Below, piece by piece: positions 1-12,735 of a stretch of DNA of 64,000 nt. Each line of letters opens with the position of its first letter. Within the stretch, counting starts at the first letter, position 1. Made by a program: the position numbers and the translations under genes. Source of the stretch: Liquidambar formosana (lineage: Eukaryota; Streptophyta; Magnoliopsida; Saxifragales; Altingiaceae); assembly GCA_039720395.1 (NCBI GenBank), contig CM077823.1:37616536-37680535 (forward strand). Reading direction: 5' to 3'. The notes under the pieces were generated by a model. The model had not been told where the DNA came from. It made no database searches and worked only from the letters and a program-made list of their open reading frames with translations.

Positions 1-139
1 CGTCCAAAACGGCAACTCAAAGTTCATCCTCGAATGTTAAACGACACGTGTTTTGGTTTGTTCATCCACGAGGCAACAAAGCATAGAAGGCTTTTTACCT
101 GCGCGTGCTGAAGCCCCAGACCAATAAACGGACGTCGTT

Positions 140-374
140 TAAGAGTGGTTTTTGTTCCTTCCTTCACATCTGGTGCGCGGAAAGTGGAAGAGCAAGTGAC
201 CTGTTTCTCTGCAGTCTGCCCCCATCCTTCTTCTCTCGTCAAATCTAGCTCTCTCTCTTCTTCCACTTCACCACTGCTCTGTTCGCTCTCTCTTCTCACG
301 CTTCTTTCTATTGCTCTTTCTGCGATTGGAGGTTGGGTGTTCATGCTTCTCGGTTGGTTTGGGTTTATGCACAG
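140..374 (+). promoter_or_regulatory. Probable 5' leader exon of MED32
   Basis: A pyrimidine-rich stretch typical of plant 5' untranslated leaders ends at a possible donor (CAG|GTTCCG, GT at 375-376). The matching acceptor would be the TTGGCAG ending at 2235, 15 bases before the MED32 start codon, giving a leader intron of about 1.86 kb. No long reading frame in the stretch has a recognisable product. Both splice ends are inferred by eye; other donors in the T-rich sequence after 374 are possible. Confidence 0.4.
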
Positions 375-2235
375 GTTCCGTATTTTTTTTTTCCTGTGTT
401 TATATACAATTTCTGATCCATTTTTGTGTGCTGAGATTATATGTAAATTCTGATTTCTCTTTTGTTTGATTTTAGGGTTCTTTTTTTTGTTATTCCCTTT
501 TGTTTGCTATCCAAGTGTTGTCTCGCTCCTATTCTTGTTCTTCTTTCTTCTTACCAATTTCTCTTTTATTTCATTTTAGGGTTTTTGATTCTGACTGATT
601 TCTATTTTGTTTAATTTCAGTATCTATTTTGGGTGTGAAATAAGTTGTATATGATTTTGTGAATTGAAATTGAATGTGAGCTGCTTATGTTGGTGGGTTT
701 ACATCGAAACAATGAGCTGCATAGTTATTATTCATAAATTCTGTAGATTTTGACTATTAAGCAACCCCTAGGGAGTTACCCCTCAAGAAGCGGAAGGTCT
801 CAGGTTCAACTTGCCACTCCCTCTTTGGGCCTGCCACGAGCTGGGTTTATACTGAGCATTAACCGATGTGGAGGGATTGAGACCCTTTTCCCTGGCCATT
901 GTATCATGTGTGTTAGGGATGTGCAAAAAACCGTCCAATCCACCAATCCAAATCAATCTGCACCATTCCACACCAACCCAAGCGGTTTGAGAGATTAGGG
1001 AGCGCGGTTTGGGCGGATTGAGCAATAAAATTGGTAGTATGGTTTGGTTGGTGGTTTGATGTGGTTGGTGGGTTGAACTTTGGCAAACCGCCAATAAACC
1101 AAACCGCCCCGTCTTTAATAATATATGTATAAAATTATAAAAATAAAATGTCTCTAATTTCATAATAATGTATTATCTTATTAGTACTTGGTAAGATGTA
1201 TCACTAATTTCATCAACATTGATCAAGTGGTTTTTTATCATAAAATCATAATTTTCATATTTGGAATTAAAATACTATGTATGTATCAAGTTTCACTTAA
1301 CCACCTTAAATAATTATATTTTCTTGATTTATTAATTTATTTACAACATACTAATTAGCTAAGGCCCAACCTATTAGAAATGCCCCAACTAGAAATGAAG
1401 GGCATGATACAACCTGCCAAACCCGCCCAAACCGTTAATGACAAATCGCCTAAAAAACTAATTAACCTATTGGTATTTAGTACTTATGGTTTGGTGGCGG
1501 GTTGGAAAATTTGCAACCTGCTATGAGTGGGTTGCTTGATAATTTCTCTCTAAACCGCTCCAAACCGAACCACACACAACCCGAATGTGTGTCACTTAGG
1601 GCATAAGGCGGTGGACATGGGGCCTTACCTGTGTTCAGGCTATTAGTCAGGCTGAAGGTCTAGATTCCTTTATTAGCTGAAAGACTTAGAGCTGATAATT
1701 GTAGAATAGTATTCAATTTCACCATTTTTTTTTTTTTTTTTTTTTTTACAAAACAATTTTATGCAACAAAGTGATATTCACCATTTCAGCAGATAGATTC
1801 ATATTTTGTTTGCCCTTTTGACTAAAATTTTGAATTTGATAGTATTTAAGATTCAAATGAAAATTACACGATTCTTTTCAAATAAGGTATTCAGACTTGA
1901 GATAATTTGATTCAAATATTGTGATTTATGTCTTATGGTTCTAGTATTCGAATTGAAAATTGTATGACTTAGCCGAGCTGGCATTGTTTAATCACTAGCA
2001 GCTTTCTTTCTCATGATCCATATTTCAGAATAACTTCTTTAAACCTGAACCCTCTCTCAGTTATGCTGCGGCGAATGTCAAATCTTTCTTGGTTCAATTT
2101 GGAGGAAATGATTAGAAACCAATCACTCTATTTGAAAAGACCAACATTTTGATGTAGTAACTCACTTCGTAATTGTCATTTGCTCCTAATTATTGCAATT
2201 ATAAAAGTCTCAGAGTTTGTTCAATGCATTGGCAG
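375..2235 (+). other. Putative MED32 leader intron, with repeat debris
   Basis: No coding gene is visible. At about 740-905 there is a SINE-like piece with a pol III B-box-like GGTTCAACT near 803. At about 915-1600 there is an AT-rich block rich in GGTTTGG and its complement CCAAACC, resembling a diverged MITE, but without clear terminal repeats. A T-run lies near 1725-1747. The acceptor before the MED32 start closes the interval. Confidence 0.4.
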
Positions 2236-2250
2236 ATTAGGTACCCCACG

Positions 2251-2688
2251 ATGGACAACATTGTAGATACACTAAACAATGCGTATCAGGAGTTCATTGC
2301 TGCAGCAGCCGGCGTGCTTGAAGCAAAGGAGATTTCTGGTGGCCAAAAAACAGCATCCACCGATGCTGCTCTTGAAAACTTTAAGCAGCGATGGGAATTG
2401 TTCAGAGTGGCTTGCGATCAAGCTGAGGAGTTTGTGGAGTCTGTGAAGCAAAGGATAGGGTCGGAATGCCTGGTGGACGAGGCAACTGGCTCAGTGGCTG
2501 GGAAGTCAGGGCAGGCTGCCTCGACTGGTCTTCCACCCATCAGTGCAGTTCGATTGGAACAGATGAGTAAAGCCGTCCGATGGCTTGTGATTGAATTGCA
2601 ACAGGGTTCTGGAACTGCTGGTGGTTCATCGCAATCCCACCCTGCTGCTCCTTTTGATGCTAGATTCTCCGAGGATGCACCTCAATAG
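2251..2688 (+). CDS. MED32: Mediator complex subunit 32 (plant MED32)
   Basis: This single coding exon gives a 145-aa protein. It is the plant-specific Mediator subunit 32, a nuclear component of the Mediator coactivator bridging transcription factors and RNA polymerase II. Recognition rests on the start MDNIVDTLNNAY, the stretch WELFRVACDQAEEFVESVKQ, the block LPPISAVRLEQMSKAVRWLV and a low-complexity Ser/Gly/His tail, in the order and at the length (about 145-150 aa) I recall for Arabidopsis MED32. The upstream in-frame ATG at 2173 would add 26 residues unlike the family and lies before a probable acceptor at 2235, so the ATG at 2251 is preferred. The middle of the protein looks helical. 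LEW1 follows 6.1 kb downstream on the same strand. Confidence 0.93.
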   Translation: MDNIVDTLNNAYQEFIAAAAGVLEAKEISGGQKTASTDAALENFKQRWELFRVACDQAEEFVESVKQRIGSECLVDEATGSVAGKSGQAASTGLPPISAVRLEQMSKAVRWLVIELQQGSGTAGGSSQSHPAAPFDARFSEDAPQ

Positions 2689-3194
2689 GTATGCACATTG
2701 CACACTGACTATTAAGTTGTGCTTCCTCTGTTCTAAATTTTACTGGGTAATAAATGTGATGCTTACTGTACCACTAGAAGTAATAAGCTTGTATACTGCA
2801 AATTGACAGAATGAAAGAGATTATTTTTAACCTTGGGTTCAAGACTGATAATATGTTATTCTGATTACCCTTTTTTCATGACCGATTATCTGTGGTATAT
2901 CCCTAGAATCAATTAAATGGTAGGAAGTTATGTTCTCGACATCTCTTTGATGTGCATAGACTGAAACTTATGGTATGGGGTCCGTGTGCCGCAGCATTCT
3001 TTTAGCATTATGTCTTTTCCCATCAGAAAAGTAGGATTTGGCTTGCAATCTTACAGCTGCGGTTCTAAACACCCATTAAAAGTTTGTCTTTCTATTCAAT
3101 ATAGTTTTGCTTTTAAAGTTCTTGAACATTATCTGTTCAAATATATCAATTGCCTTTTCATGGACCTTCTTATGATAGGGTTAAATATATATAT

Positions 3195-3370
3195 TTAGTG
3201 TTCCTGATGCAACTTGCATCAGGTGATCTCAATCTCACTATTCATTCACCATTAAGTTTTGCCTTCTTCTAGCTGTTCAAGCGAATGAATGGTGAGATTG
3301 AGGTACACCTAATAAGATACAGGTGCACCGTATAGTAAAATGACGATATATATATATATATATATATATA
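3195..3370. mobile_element. Small foldback element inside a TA microsatellite (Micron-like)
   Basis: An imperfect inverted repeat, AATCTCACTATTCATTCACC near 3229 and GAATGAATGGTGAGATT near 3284, is flanked by TATATATA runs on both sides (about 3187-3197 and 3347-3371). Short non-coding foldback elements lodged in TA repeats are a known plant MITE pattern. Ends are approximate and there is no coding capacity. Confidence 0.45.
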
Positions 3371-3630
3371 ATTTTATTTTATTTTAATGGTTGGATTTCC
3401 GTGCCATAATTATTTGTATTGCTGACCCTTTGTAATGGTGAGTTCATGATTTATGGCTATTGGTTATATTTATGGAGCTTTTGTTCTTTGAATCTTGGGG
3501 TACTATTGTTAGTTGACTCACTACTTAAATAGTTGGAGAGATTCTATGACTGTTGTTGGCCTAGCAGAACACGCTGAATGGAAAAAGGGTCATTATAGCT
3601 TTTCAATGCATTCTGTTTCTTTTCCAGTAA

Positions 3631-4452
3631 GGGTCTGTTCGTTTTGCAAGAAATGAAACTCTTGAGACTTTGAAATTCTCGAGAGTTGAAACTCTCAAGA
3701 GTTACAATCCTGAGAGTTAGAATTTTGGTTGTTCAGTTAACAAAAGAATTTTCCAAAGGAATTTATGCTTTTTTTTTTCTTAAAAAAAAAAAAGACATTT
3801 AAAAAAAAAATGAAATCAGATTCAAAAAGTTACAGTTGTGAAGCAATATGACCTAGAGTTAATTGAAGTTTGCCGAAGAAGAAGAAAGTGGGTGATGTGG
3901 GTAATAGCAGGCAAAACATTGCTTGGGTATTAAAAAAAAATTTGAGTTCAAAATCAAAGACCGTGAATAATTTTATGAAAACACACACATATTGGGATAG
4001 AACAAGAGAAGATCAACCATGGTTATTGGATTGAGGTAGAACAAGAGGGGATCTTTTTTTTTTTTTTTTTTTTTTTGATCGGCAAAAGGATCAAGGCAAA
4101 ACAAGAGAAGATTTGATTTTTAGGGGTGATTTAGAGGGGTCTATGCCAGAACTCTTATCGGTATTCGACTTTGCTTTACTAATATTCTTACACACTCTGT
4201 TTTGTAAAGAGAAAAGAAGAAGATGCGGAGTGAAGTTCTAGAGAATGAGTTTGGGTTGCAGAGAATAATGTGTGGGAGTTTCTAATTCCTACGTATTTCG
4301 ACAGGATTTTCATCTCCCATGAATTACGAGAATTGAGATTTCACGAGAAATTAAAATCCTATGATTTAAGCGAAACAAACAACCCACTTTTTATTAATTC
4401 CTGAGAATCTGCAACTCTAACCTGCCAATTCCCAGTCAAACTGAACAAACCC
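3631..4452. mobile_element. Tourist-like (PIF/Harbinger) MITE
   Basis: The left end GGGTCTGTTCGTTTT pairs with the right end AAACTGAACAAACCC as an imperfect terminal inverted repeat of about 15-18 bp. It is flanked by the 3-bp duplication TAA (3628-3630 and 4453-4455), as expected for PIF/Harbinger elements. Subterminal CTCTCAAGAGTT-type repeats occur near the left end and related inverted versions near the right. At 822 bp with no long reading frame it is non-autonomous. Confidence 0.7.
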
Positions 4453-7400
4453 TAATAAGAGTTCAGAGACATAAAGAATAGTTCACTCAAACAAGCACAA
4501 GATGAGATTAAAAATTAGGTGCTCCAAATTTCTAAAATTTTAGAGGAAACCATTGTTAGCTTGCCCTTAGAGGGTCGATATGCTTTGTTTAGTTGTGTTT
4601 GTTTACCAGTCAAGTTTGCTATGTTTTGCTTTGGTTCTTTAGCATTTGCCTTGAAGTACTTTCCTGTTGTTCAATTGGACCTATTGTAGATTGCATTTAA
4701 TGGATTTGTTTGAGATATGCATTTTTTGGTCCAATCTCATAATATAACTATTTGTTTGTTATGATTTATATTGTCAGGTGGTTTTGATTAAATTTGCATT
4801 ATAATCAAGTGTAGGCGTCATTCTGATGATATTTTCTTTAGACAACTTGCTAGATTTCTACCTTGTTCTTTATGTGAGACCTATTTTAGCAATTTCAGTA
4901 ATTTTTTTTTTTTTTTTTTTTTTTTTGTGGGGGGGGGGGGGGGTGGAGAAAACCTTATATTGCCAATTTTCAGTTCATTTGTAAATAAACCATGAGTATT
5001 AGGTTGTGTTTAAGAACTGCACATGCTCGAGATTATGGGAGAAGTCATAGACTAAACAAGATGGAACAGAGCAATACAAAAATTGACTGCAATAACTGGT
5101 TAACACTATAAAATAATGTTTGGGATGGCACTTTAAGTTGGGATCACTTCCAAGATATGCAAGCACCAAGCACCATCTTCTCTGTAGAACTCCTTGCGAA
5201 GCTCTTCCTACAATACATCTTGATGCGGAAGTTCAAATCGTAAGAAGCTGTGCCAAGTGAAGCGTTAGTCAAAGTTGTTGGGATGAAGACGATAACATTC
5301 AGTTGGTGTGGTTCTAGGATTCCATTTAATCCAAGAGTATGGTTGACTGGACAGTCCACTTCTCTGAGTAAGTCTACCATGATTTTGTGAGAGCAAAATG
5401 TTGACCATCAATTTGCACCTGAAGATTTAAGTGAAATTGTTCGGCATCTATGAATAATTGTAATAACAAGGCAAATTAAGTAAAAAATAAAAAATGTCTG
5501 TAGAATACTAACAATTATGTGGTTCATCACATTACAACTTATATAGGTTGTCAACCAGACAAAGAATTTCATATTAACGTAATGGTCTCGTCCTGAGTTC
5601 TGGTATAAAGTAGTTCTACCACTTATATTTCAAGACATGTACATATATGTATATTTGTGTGTGTTTTTGTGCATCACCTATTTTTTCCATTAGATCAATT
5701 GATCATGTGTTTTTGATGTCGTGGAGTCAAATTAAGAAAATGAATCTGACCCTTTTGGTTTTTCTTCTATTGCTATTCAGAATGCCGGTGATTTAAGTTT
5801 CCATAGCAAGCCAGGGTCAGCATGCTGTGATATTGCTTGTCCATGACATGAAGAATGTGCATACAAGGTTGCAGGCCCCCTCGTTTGTTTGCTCACTTTA
5901 AAGTGTTTATCAGTTGATGTTTTCATTGGAGAGCTGCAAAAGGTGGGCAAGACTTGGTTCCTGCAAGGGGGAGGCTTATGAATGTTACCCATGTCTTCTT
6001 TCTTTTTTTTTTTTTTTTTTTTTTTCCCTATTGGCCATTTATATTCCTGTCCTGCCCATTAATCTACTGTAATGGTTATTGCTTGCCTCTTGGAAGGATG
6101 GGGATTGGCTTTGTAATTGGACCTACAGATTATATTAAAGCTTCTTTTGGTGTTTGCGAGAAGTACTAAATCCTGGAAATCTTCATAGAAACCAGTAAAC
6201 CACCATTTCCATGTTATTCAGCTCATGTTATGTTAATATTTCAATAATATGGTTTAGCAATATTATATTCTCATTGATGACTGATGAGCAAACCTCATCC
6301 ATTAGCATTATTAAATTTCTCTTCCTCAATTTTGTTTTACCAAAACGCAAAGGTTGCATGTACAAACTAAGTTTGTTGGTATAAATGGATGAAATTTGCG
6401 AATTGATTAGACTTGAGAAACTTTTGGTAAAACTTTTGCAGATGAAATGGTCACAACCTGCTCAATCATGCTGTTTTTGTTTATGTCCTTTTTTACCTGG
6501 GGCCTGCAATTAGATGGTTACTCAATTCTTGATCAAAATCATTGCATGATATGGTTGCAGATAATAGCACTCTGAGTCGCCATTGTGCGGCTGTTCTTTT
6601 AGCTTTGGCCTTTGTGTTTTTGTATTTGGTCTCTATTTCTAGGCAATATACTTGGTGGTCATATGACTGTTTGCTTGGATATAACCACCTGTGTAATTCC
6701 CCATATAGACACTAAAGACTTTCTGAGATAAGTCACCGGGTGTGGCATAAAATTGATCAACTACTAGGTGTGAGCTTAAATGAGGAAACGCTTGATAACC
6801 TAAGATCACTAGGCCAATCTTTTTCTCATACTCAGATTCATTCAGTCGATTTTCCTTCAATCTAATACCGCTATTGATAGTATTGCTCAAGTGTAAATAA
6901 TTTTCATTTAGGAAAATAGATAAATTGCCTAAGAAACTTTGGAGGATTGTTAGTGATAGATGGTTTGGGAAGTTGCGTTTTCTCATTAACATTGGACTCT
7001 TGATCACTACTTGCCTCCACCCTAGGACAAAGGAGCTCTTTCTCACCTCTACTCATTTTCTATCACATGTTATAAATATTTTAGAAAAATATGAAATTAA
7101 AAACATGAATAAACAGATACACGGATATGTATATGTAGATACGCATTTATGTTGACATAAATATGTAAAACACAAATATGGACTCACAAAAATGCTCACA
7201 AGTATATAAACATGGGAATACATGCAAACAATCAATTTTCCTTATTTATTTGGACAAGTAGCGAAATATGAGTGGGAGGCGGAAAAGAACTCTTCCACCC
7301 AAGTGTGGAGGTAAGTATTTTCCTCAATCGTGTGCTATGACACATAATAAAATGTGAGCGAGGATAAGGAGGAGCCTCCTCCGGTGTCCAATTCAACATC

Positions 7401-8206
7401 CTAAGCCAATACAATAATTTTACAAGATGTAAATCTTACAAAATGGATATGAATTTCAGAGAACAATTTATGTCAACTCGATAAAAATATTTCATTTGAG
7501 AAGTAAGAAAAAAAATTTCAAAAATTTTATTACGCAGTGTTTGTAACCACGGTAAATTAATAGTGAACTACCAATAAGGAAAATATATAATCTATTATAT
7601 TACCTAATATGTTGGACAATAAATTATTCCTGGACAAGATTTTCTTTAACTACCAAATCACCAAACTCAATGAATTAACATATCGCAATCTCTTTTCCGT
7701 ATCCAAATTATCGAAATAGAATTAGATCAAATTTCAATCCACTGACTGTTCCAAGGTTAATCAGCCTTTCTTTAACCGTGAAAATGATTTGGGTCGTGAA
7801 AAAGCAAAGGGGGAAAAAAAAACTCTAGTTGGAAAGGGTAAGCACTTTTCATAAAATCAATGAATTAGGTGAGAAAAGCTGTTGGAAGGGTTTTGAGTTC
7901 TTAACTACCAGCTGGGTCTGCCTATATCGAGAGTCCAAAGCCCATAGAGACTCTTTATCATGCTCACCAGTCACCAACACCTTACCGAATAGTACTCCCC
8001 TCCCTACTGTTGAGGACCATCATAGGGTTAGCTCCTAAGCTGGAGCCTCTCAATGGGGAAGCTAAAGACGGAGAGAAACCTAAAAAACCGTCCCAGTAAG
8101 GTTTTTTATTTATATAAATATGATTATATAGTAGTATATATTTTTGCAGTTGTTATACTCCATGTAGATTATAATTCACATTCTTCACATGCCCGATGAG
8201 TGAGAG

Positions 8207-8806
8207 AGGAAAACAGGTAAAAAGAATGTTTCAATTTTCCTCTTTTTCTGGTCCGTTTCAATTCATGCATAATCTTTTCTTCCTTTTTCCCGTTTTCCCC
8301 CCTTCTTCATTGATTGTTGTTAGATGATTTGGCTTTCCTTTCTGGGTATTTACTTGTTCTTTTATTTTTTATTTTTGGTTATTATTATTGTTGTTGTTGT
8401 GAGTTGCTTTGGGTTTTCTATGATTTTTTGCTAATTATATGCGCATCTGAAGAATGTCCCTATTAGATTGTTGCTTTTCTCCAAACCCCTTTTGCTTTGA
8501 GCGTCTTCCTAGATTAAAGAAGTTATAGCTTGATTTATCAGTTGAAATTTGGAGACCCACATGGCAGAATCAATTCGAGATTCTAAAGTCCACATTTTCT
8601 TTTCCTTTTCCATATTTTTGCTCACTTTTTTATGTTCTGGAATGTGTTATATTGTATTATCTATAAAAATATATGTATAATAGTAATGTGTGAACAAATT
8701 CTGCAATTTTTATCTGGATAATTTTTATTTTTTAATTATTTTTTGATTATGTACTACTTGGGTAGTTGAACTTGATGGGTTTCATTATTTTTTCCCCCAT
8801 AGATTG
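8207..8806 (+). other. Probable LEW1 5' leader and leader intron
   Basis: A plausible leader exon ends at GAAAACAG|GTAAAA (donor at 8217) and the intron ends at CCCCATAG (8802), four bases before the LEW1 start codon at 8807. The T-rich intron body and good consensus ends support this, but the transcription start was not located and the exon's 5' edge is a guess. Confidence 0.45.
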
Positions 8807-11800
8807 ATGGATTTAGAAGATGAAGTCAAGAAGGTGTATCGTTGGATTGCTAAAGTGAGTGGTTAAGCTCCTTTTTCTTTAATTATTTTTATTTTATTTT
8901 TTAAATCATTGACTTTTGGGTATCATATATATTTATGTATCATTGTGAAGTTTTAAAATATTCTTCTGTATTAAAAAAATGTGAAGTCTGAGCAGTAAAT
9001 TCTGCATGTTAGTGATCCAAATAGTAGAATGAATCAAGGAATTTAAGTGGCCTCTATTCGGTGATGTGAATGTTCCATTGTTCCTGACTCATCTACATAG
9101 TGTTTCCATCTAAGAGATTGTTGACTTGCTGTGGGAAGGTTTTGGCTTAGAAAATTTAGGAGTCCTTTGAATTTCCCGTGGAAGTGAAACAGTTTGATTG
9201 TATTTTCTGTAGCAATTAAAAGCACAATACAACTATTAGAATTTAGTCATAAACCAAAAAACATATGGATCCATTGCAAACTTCCAGTCATAGCCAAAAA
9301 GATAATGAAACATGTAGATGATGTCATTTTCAAAATCTCCCCCAACCCCCCCCCCCCCCCCCCAAAAAAAAAAAAGAAAGAAAAAAAAAAATCTATACTA
9401 TTTGTGATTTTGTCTCGTTTTTAATTCTGTAGAAAAAATGGAATGTATTGAAATGTTATAAATAACAATAAAATGACTTTATTTCCATGGGATGGTTGAA
9501 AAGCCTTATTTTAAAGGCTTTGGTAGCTAAAGGTGTAATTTTACAGATGAGGGGACAAGTAGATATGTATTTTCAAGGAGATATGTATTTTAGTCTTAAA
9601 AACATCTTTAACTCCAAGGTAAGGAAGAATTTACTATTTATTAAGCAAATTTTATTCAATCATGATGCCAGGGATCACATATTTTGAGCCATTCAGGAAA
9701 ATTATTTCAATGAAAGATCTCGTCTTCAATGCCAGTTTGAGGTGTAAGACTCTAGCCAAATGGGTTAACATAAATAAAGAGATGTCAGAGTTTTCATGTG
9801 AGGAACAGTATTGTTTGAACTTTGAAAGATCCCCCCTATGCAGTCATTGAAATGATACCCATTCTTGAATCAACTTATAAACTCTTGTATTTAGTAAAAA
9901 GACCCTGACAACATCATCTTTATGTGCTTATTTAAATCTCAATACATTGTACCGTCCTTGGCCTCTTGAAGCCAAGGAGACAGCGAGTGCAATCAGACAT
10001 TATCTATGCATTAACGTGGCTTATTGACATTCCTGTCATATGTTTTTCATAACATTTAAAGTAGACATTCATTTTTAGCTTCTAAGGCTTGTGCAGATAG
10101 GCAATCTTGGACTTCGAGTACTATGGTATATTCTACACTTTGTTGTCAGAATATGTTACTTTGCACATGGTACAGCTCGTGTGCTTGAAAGCTATCTTAT
10201 TTCTTGTGGACTATTGAAGAAGTACAAGGACCTTAATTTACGGAATCTCCAGTACCTGGCCATTGTTGTAGAAAGTGAGGAAGCTTACCAGACTCCAAAA
10301 GTTATTGAGCTTTTGCAGTGGCTGGCGACTATTGGTGTGAAGCATGTCTGCCTCTATGATATGGAAGGTAAAGTTGCCTGGTGAAACTGAGAAATGGGTA
10401 ATGTTGTTCTGCAATTGCCATGTAATAATGTAAAGATGTGTATCCCTTGTTATGCAACCAATATGTTTTTTTTGAACCCTTTATTTATTTATTTTTTTGG
10501 GGTTTTAGGAGTGCTGAAGAAATCAGAGGAAGCCATTTTGGAGAAATTGAGCAATGCAACATTATTTAAGGTGCCATCTTTTAACTTTACAGTAAACCAA
10601 GTTCCCAGTTCACCTTGACAGGATTTATTCATAGTCGGAGAGGATGTTAGTGTGATATGATCTCATGATCAATTAGCCCATGGAGGTTCATTTTCAAACC
10701 CTTTTTCTGTCAGAGCGGCAGATTGACTTCTGGTCTGAGCCAATGCTATATTTAGGCTTCCTATGCCAACAATTTGGATTACCTGTCTTGGCTTGACTTG
10801 GCCAGGCTTCATACAACGAGTATAGGTCCATAGGATGAAGTCTTGATATATCTTCATTTTTCTTGTTTTTAGTTGCTTTTTATACTTGTTAAACTTTACC
10901 ATTAATTTGCTAGCTGACACATATATATGTAAGAAAGTTGTTCCGTAAGTTTTGTTTTGATTTGATTTAATAATAATTAGTGTTATTATAAAATTTGTAG
11001 TTTACTCTTATGTCATTGGAATTTTGGCAGTGATGCCAGAGTTCTTACCAAACTTGACACCCATTCATGCAGGTAGCTGGCGAAAATGATTCATTACTTG
11101 ATAAAGAACATATTATCTTGGAGTTTGCTTCACTCACTGACGGTAAAGAAGCGGTTGCCAAAGCAGCCAACTTACTCTTTCTGAAGTATTTTAAATCGGG
11201 TAACTTGGGTGGAGATGAGGAGGAGCCAATCTTTACAGAACCTCGCGTGGCTGAGGCTATAGGAGCCATAGGTTAGTTTCATTCTCAGATCAACTGATTG
11301 TCTTACAGTAATGTTTTCCTTTTAATTTTGTATAATTAATGTTTTCAAGTATTGATGTTCTTGTAATATTAGGTTGCCCAGGGCCAGACCCTGACCTCCT
11401 ATTAGTTTATGGACCTGCAAGATGCCACCTAGGATTCCCTCCTTGGAGAATTCGATACACTGAGATAGTGTAAGTGTTCTTAACGGGGTGATAAAGTTAA
11501 TTTATATTTTTCTGAAATAATTTTTTTAATTGGCAATGTTTGTGGAAGCTTCTCAAGGGGGAGAAGTTCATCAAACACTACAATCTTTTGCTCAAATTAA
11601 AGCTTGAGGCAATCAAAGTCAACTTTTATGGTTATTGATCAAGGTTAGGAAACAAAAAATTAGGGAGATATAGATGGAAAAGAGAGAAAAAAAAATGATA
11701 AGCTGCTGTAATCAGTTTCTGTGTCTCTCTCACTTAAAAGCTTGTGTATACATTTAAAAGGGCTCACTTTGAATGTATAGAATATGGAATTTAACTATAG

Positions 11801-12735
11801 AAAACTCGGATGAAGGGTCAGCTTAGCTGTTTAAATTTAAAACCATCTCATATGTGTGAGACTATGGAGAAACTAACTACAGCATCTGTTTTTTCTCCCT
11901 AATTTCTTCTTTGTAACCTTGATCAATTACTCTGTAAAATTTGCGACTTTGATTTGGAATTGTAATGTTTGAGGAACTTCTCCCCATTGTAATGCACAAA
12001 TTTGCTTTATTGAAACTGAGTTATGACCTATCATTCTGTTACAGGCATATGGGACCATTGAAATCCATGAAATACGGTTCTTTAATAAAAGCCATTTATA
12101 AGTTCACAACAGTGCACCAAAACTATGGTAAGTGTTTTTCCTTTTAATCTGTAATCACCATTTTTTCCCTGTTATTATAATTTTGTGAAGAGAAGATGTC
12201 CCTATTAAAGTGAACTGGGGCCCAAATAAAAGCTATGCGCAGGTTCATAATGGTATGCCAAAAAGTGTGGTTCAGGTTTTGAATTTTCCATAACACCTAT
12301 GGAAGTGAACTATTGCTGGTTACAGACAAAGGGGAAAAAAAAATGCTTTATAAGACACGAATTAGATAATTTTACTTGCATGAACAGCTCCAAAGTTTTT
12401 ATTTGTCATCTTTTATTTTTAACTACTCTAGTTCGCCGGTAATGGCTTTGCCGACCGAAGATGAATAGTTATCTTTTATCATTTTATTTATTTATTTATT
12501 TTTCAATGGGCAATGCTTAGATGCTAGTGGGTTATTGCACCATGTTTTGAATCCAGGTCTCCAGACCACGCTGAGATGCTTTACCACTAGCATCCTCGAA
12601 GATGCCACTGAGAGTGGCATCTTCGAGGATGAATAGTTAATGATAAAAATAATGGTCAACCCAAATTTTGAAGAAGCTGGTTTGGAATTTTTTTTTTTTT
12701 AATAAGAAAATCTCCTGTCCCTGGCAGGTACATGA
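8807..12735 (+). CDS. LEW1: LEW1/NUS1, Nogo-B-receptor-like subunit of cis-prenyltransferase
   Basis: Seven coding exons: 8807-8854, 10097-10367, 10509-10570, 11073-11271, 11373-11469, 12045-12127 and 12728-12735. All junctions are GT-AG and in phase, giving 255 aa, close to Arabidopsis LEW1. The family is the non-catalytic partner of dehydrodolichyl diphosphate synthase, making dolichol for N-glycosylation at the ER. The N-terminus has a hydrophobic segment (about residues 20-42). The undecaprenyl-synthase-like fold follows, seen in [63 protein letters not shown] and [15 protein letters not shown]. The protein ends QNYGT; human NUS1 as I recall ends in an R-x-G motif, so the glycine is kept but Arg is Asn here. 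The last exon holds only five coding bases before TGA. CLPP6 lies convergent downstream. Confidence 0.92.
12472..12627 (-). mobile_element. SINE in the last LEW1 intron
   Basis: On the minus strand the order is a head, an A-box-like GCTAGTGGTAAAGC, a B-box-like CTGGATTCAAA and then an A-rich tail (seen as a T-rich run at 12472-12512 on the plus strand). The element is flanked by an exact 12-bp duplication, GATGAATAGTTA at 12460-12471 and 12628-12639. This is a complete SINE insertion signature. A perfect hairpin lies at the SINE head. Confidence 0.75.
12591..12631. repeat. Perfect 19-bp hairpin with a 3-nt loop
   Basis: Positions 12591-12609 are the exact reverse complement of 12613-12631, separated by GAG. 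The hairpin sits at the SINE head and overlaps its right target duplication, inside the last LEW1 intron about 95 bases before the final acceptor. Confidence 0.9.

Larger units (their letters stand above)
2689..8206. other. Intergenic region between MED32 and LEW1
   Basis: No intact gene is supported. It holds the MED32 3' region, a TA-flanked foldback element (about 3195-3370), a Tourist-like MITE (3631-4452) and several homopolymer runs. At 5144-5470 on the minus strand there is a run of plausible codons, but it is split by stops and frame changes and was not recognised; it could be a decayed gene fragment. The rest is AT-rich with nothing visible. Confidence 0.5.

Noticed and set aside
740..905. 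Possible tRNA gene, suggested by GGTTCAACT
   Set aside because: No cloverleaf with paired acceptor arms could be drawn. A SINE-derived fragment is the better explanation.
5144..5470. A minus-strand run of plausible protein sequence (VDLLREVDCPVN in one frame; FELPHQDVL and EFYREDGAWCLHI in another)
   Set aside because: No single frame stays open, no family was recognised and no splice model rescues it. It may be a decayed fragment, but the evidence is too weak for a gene call.
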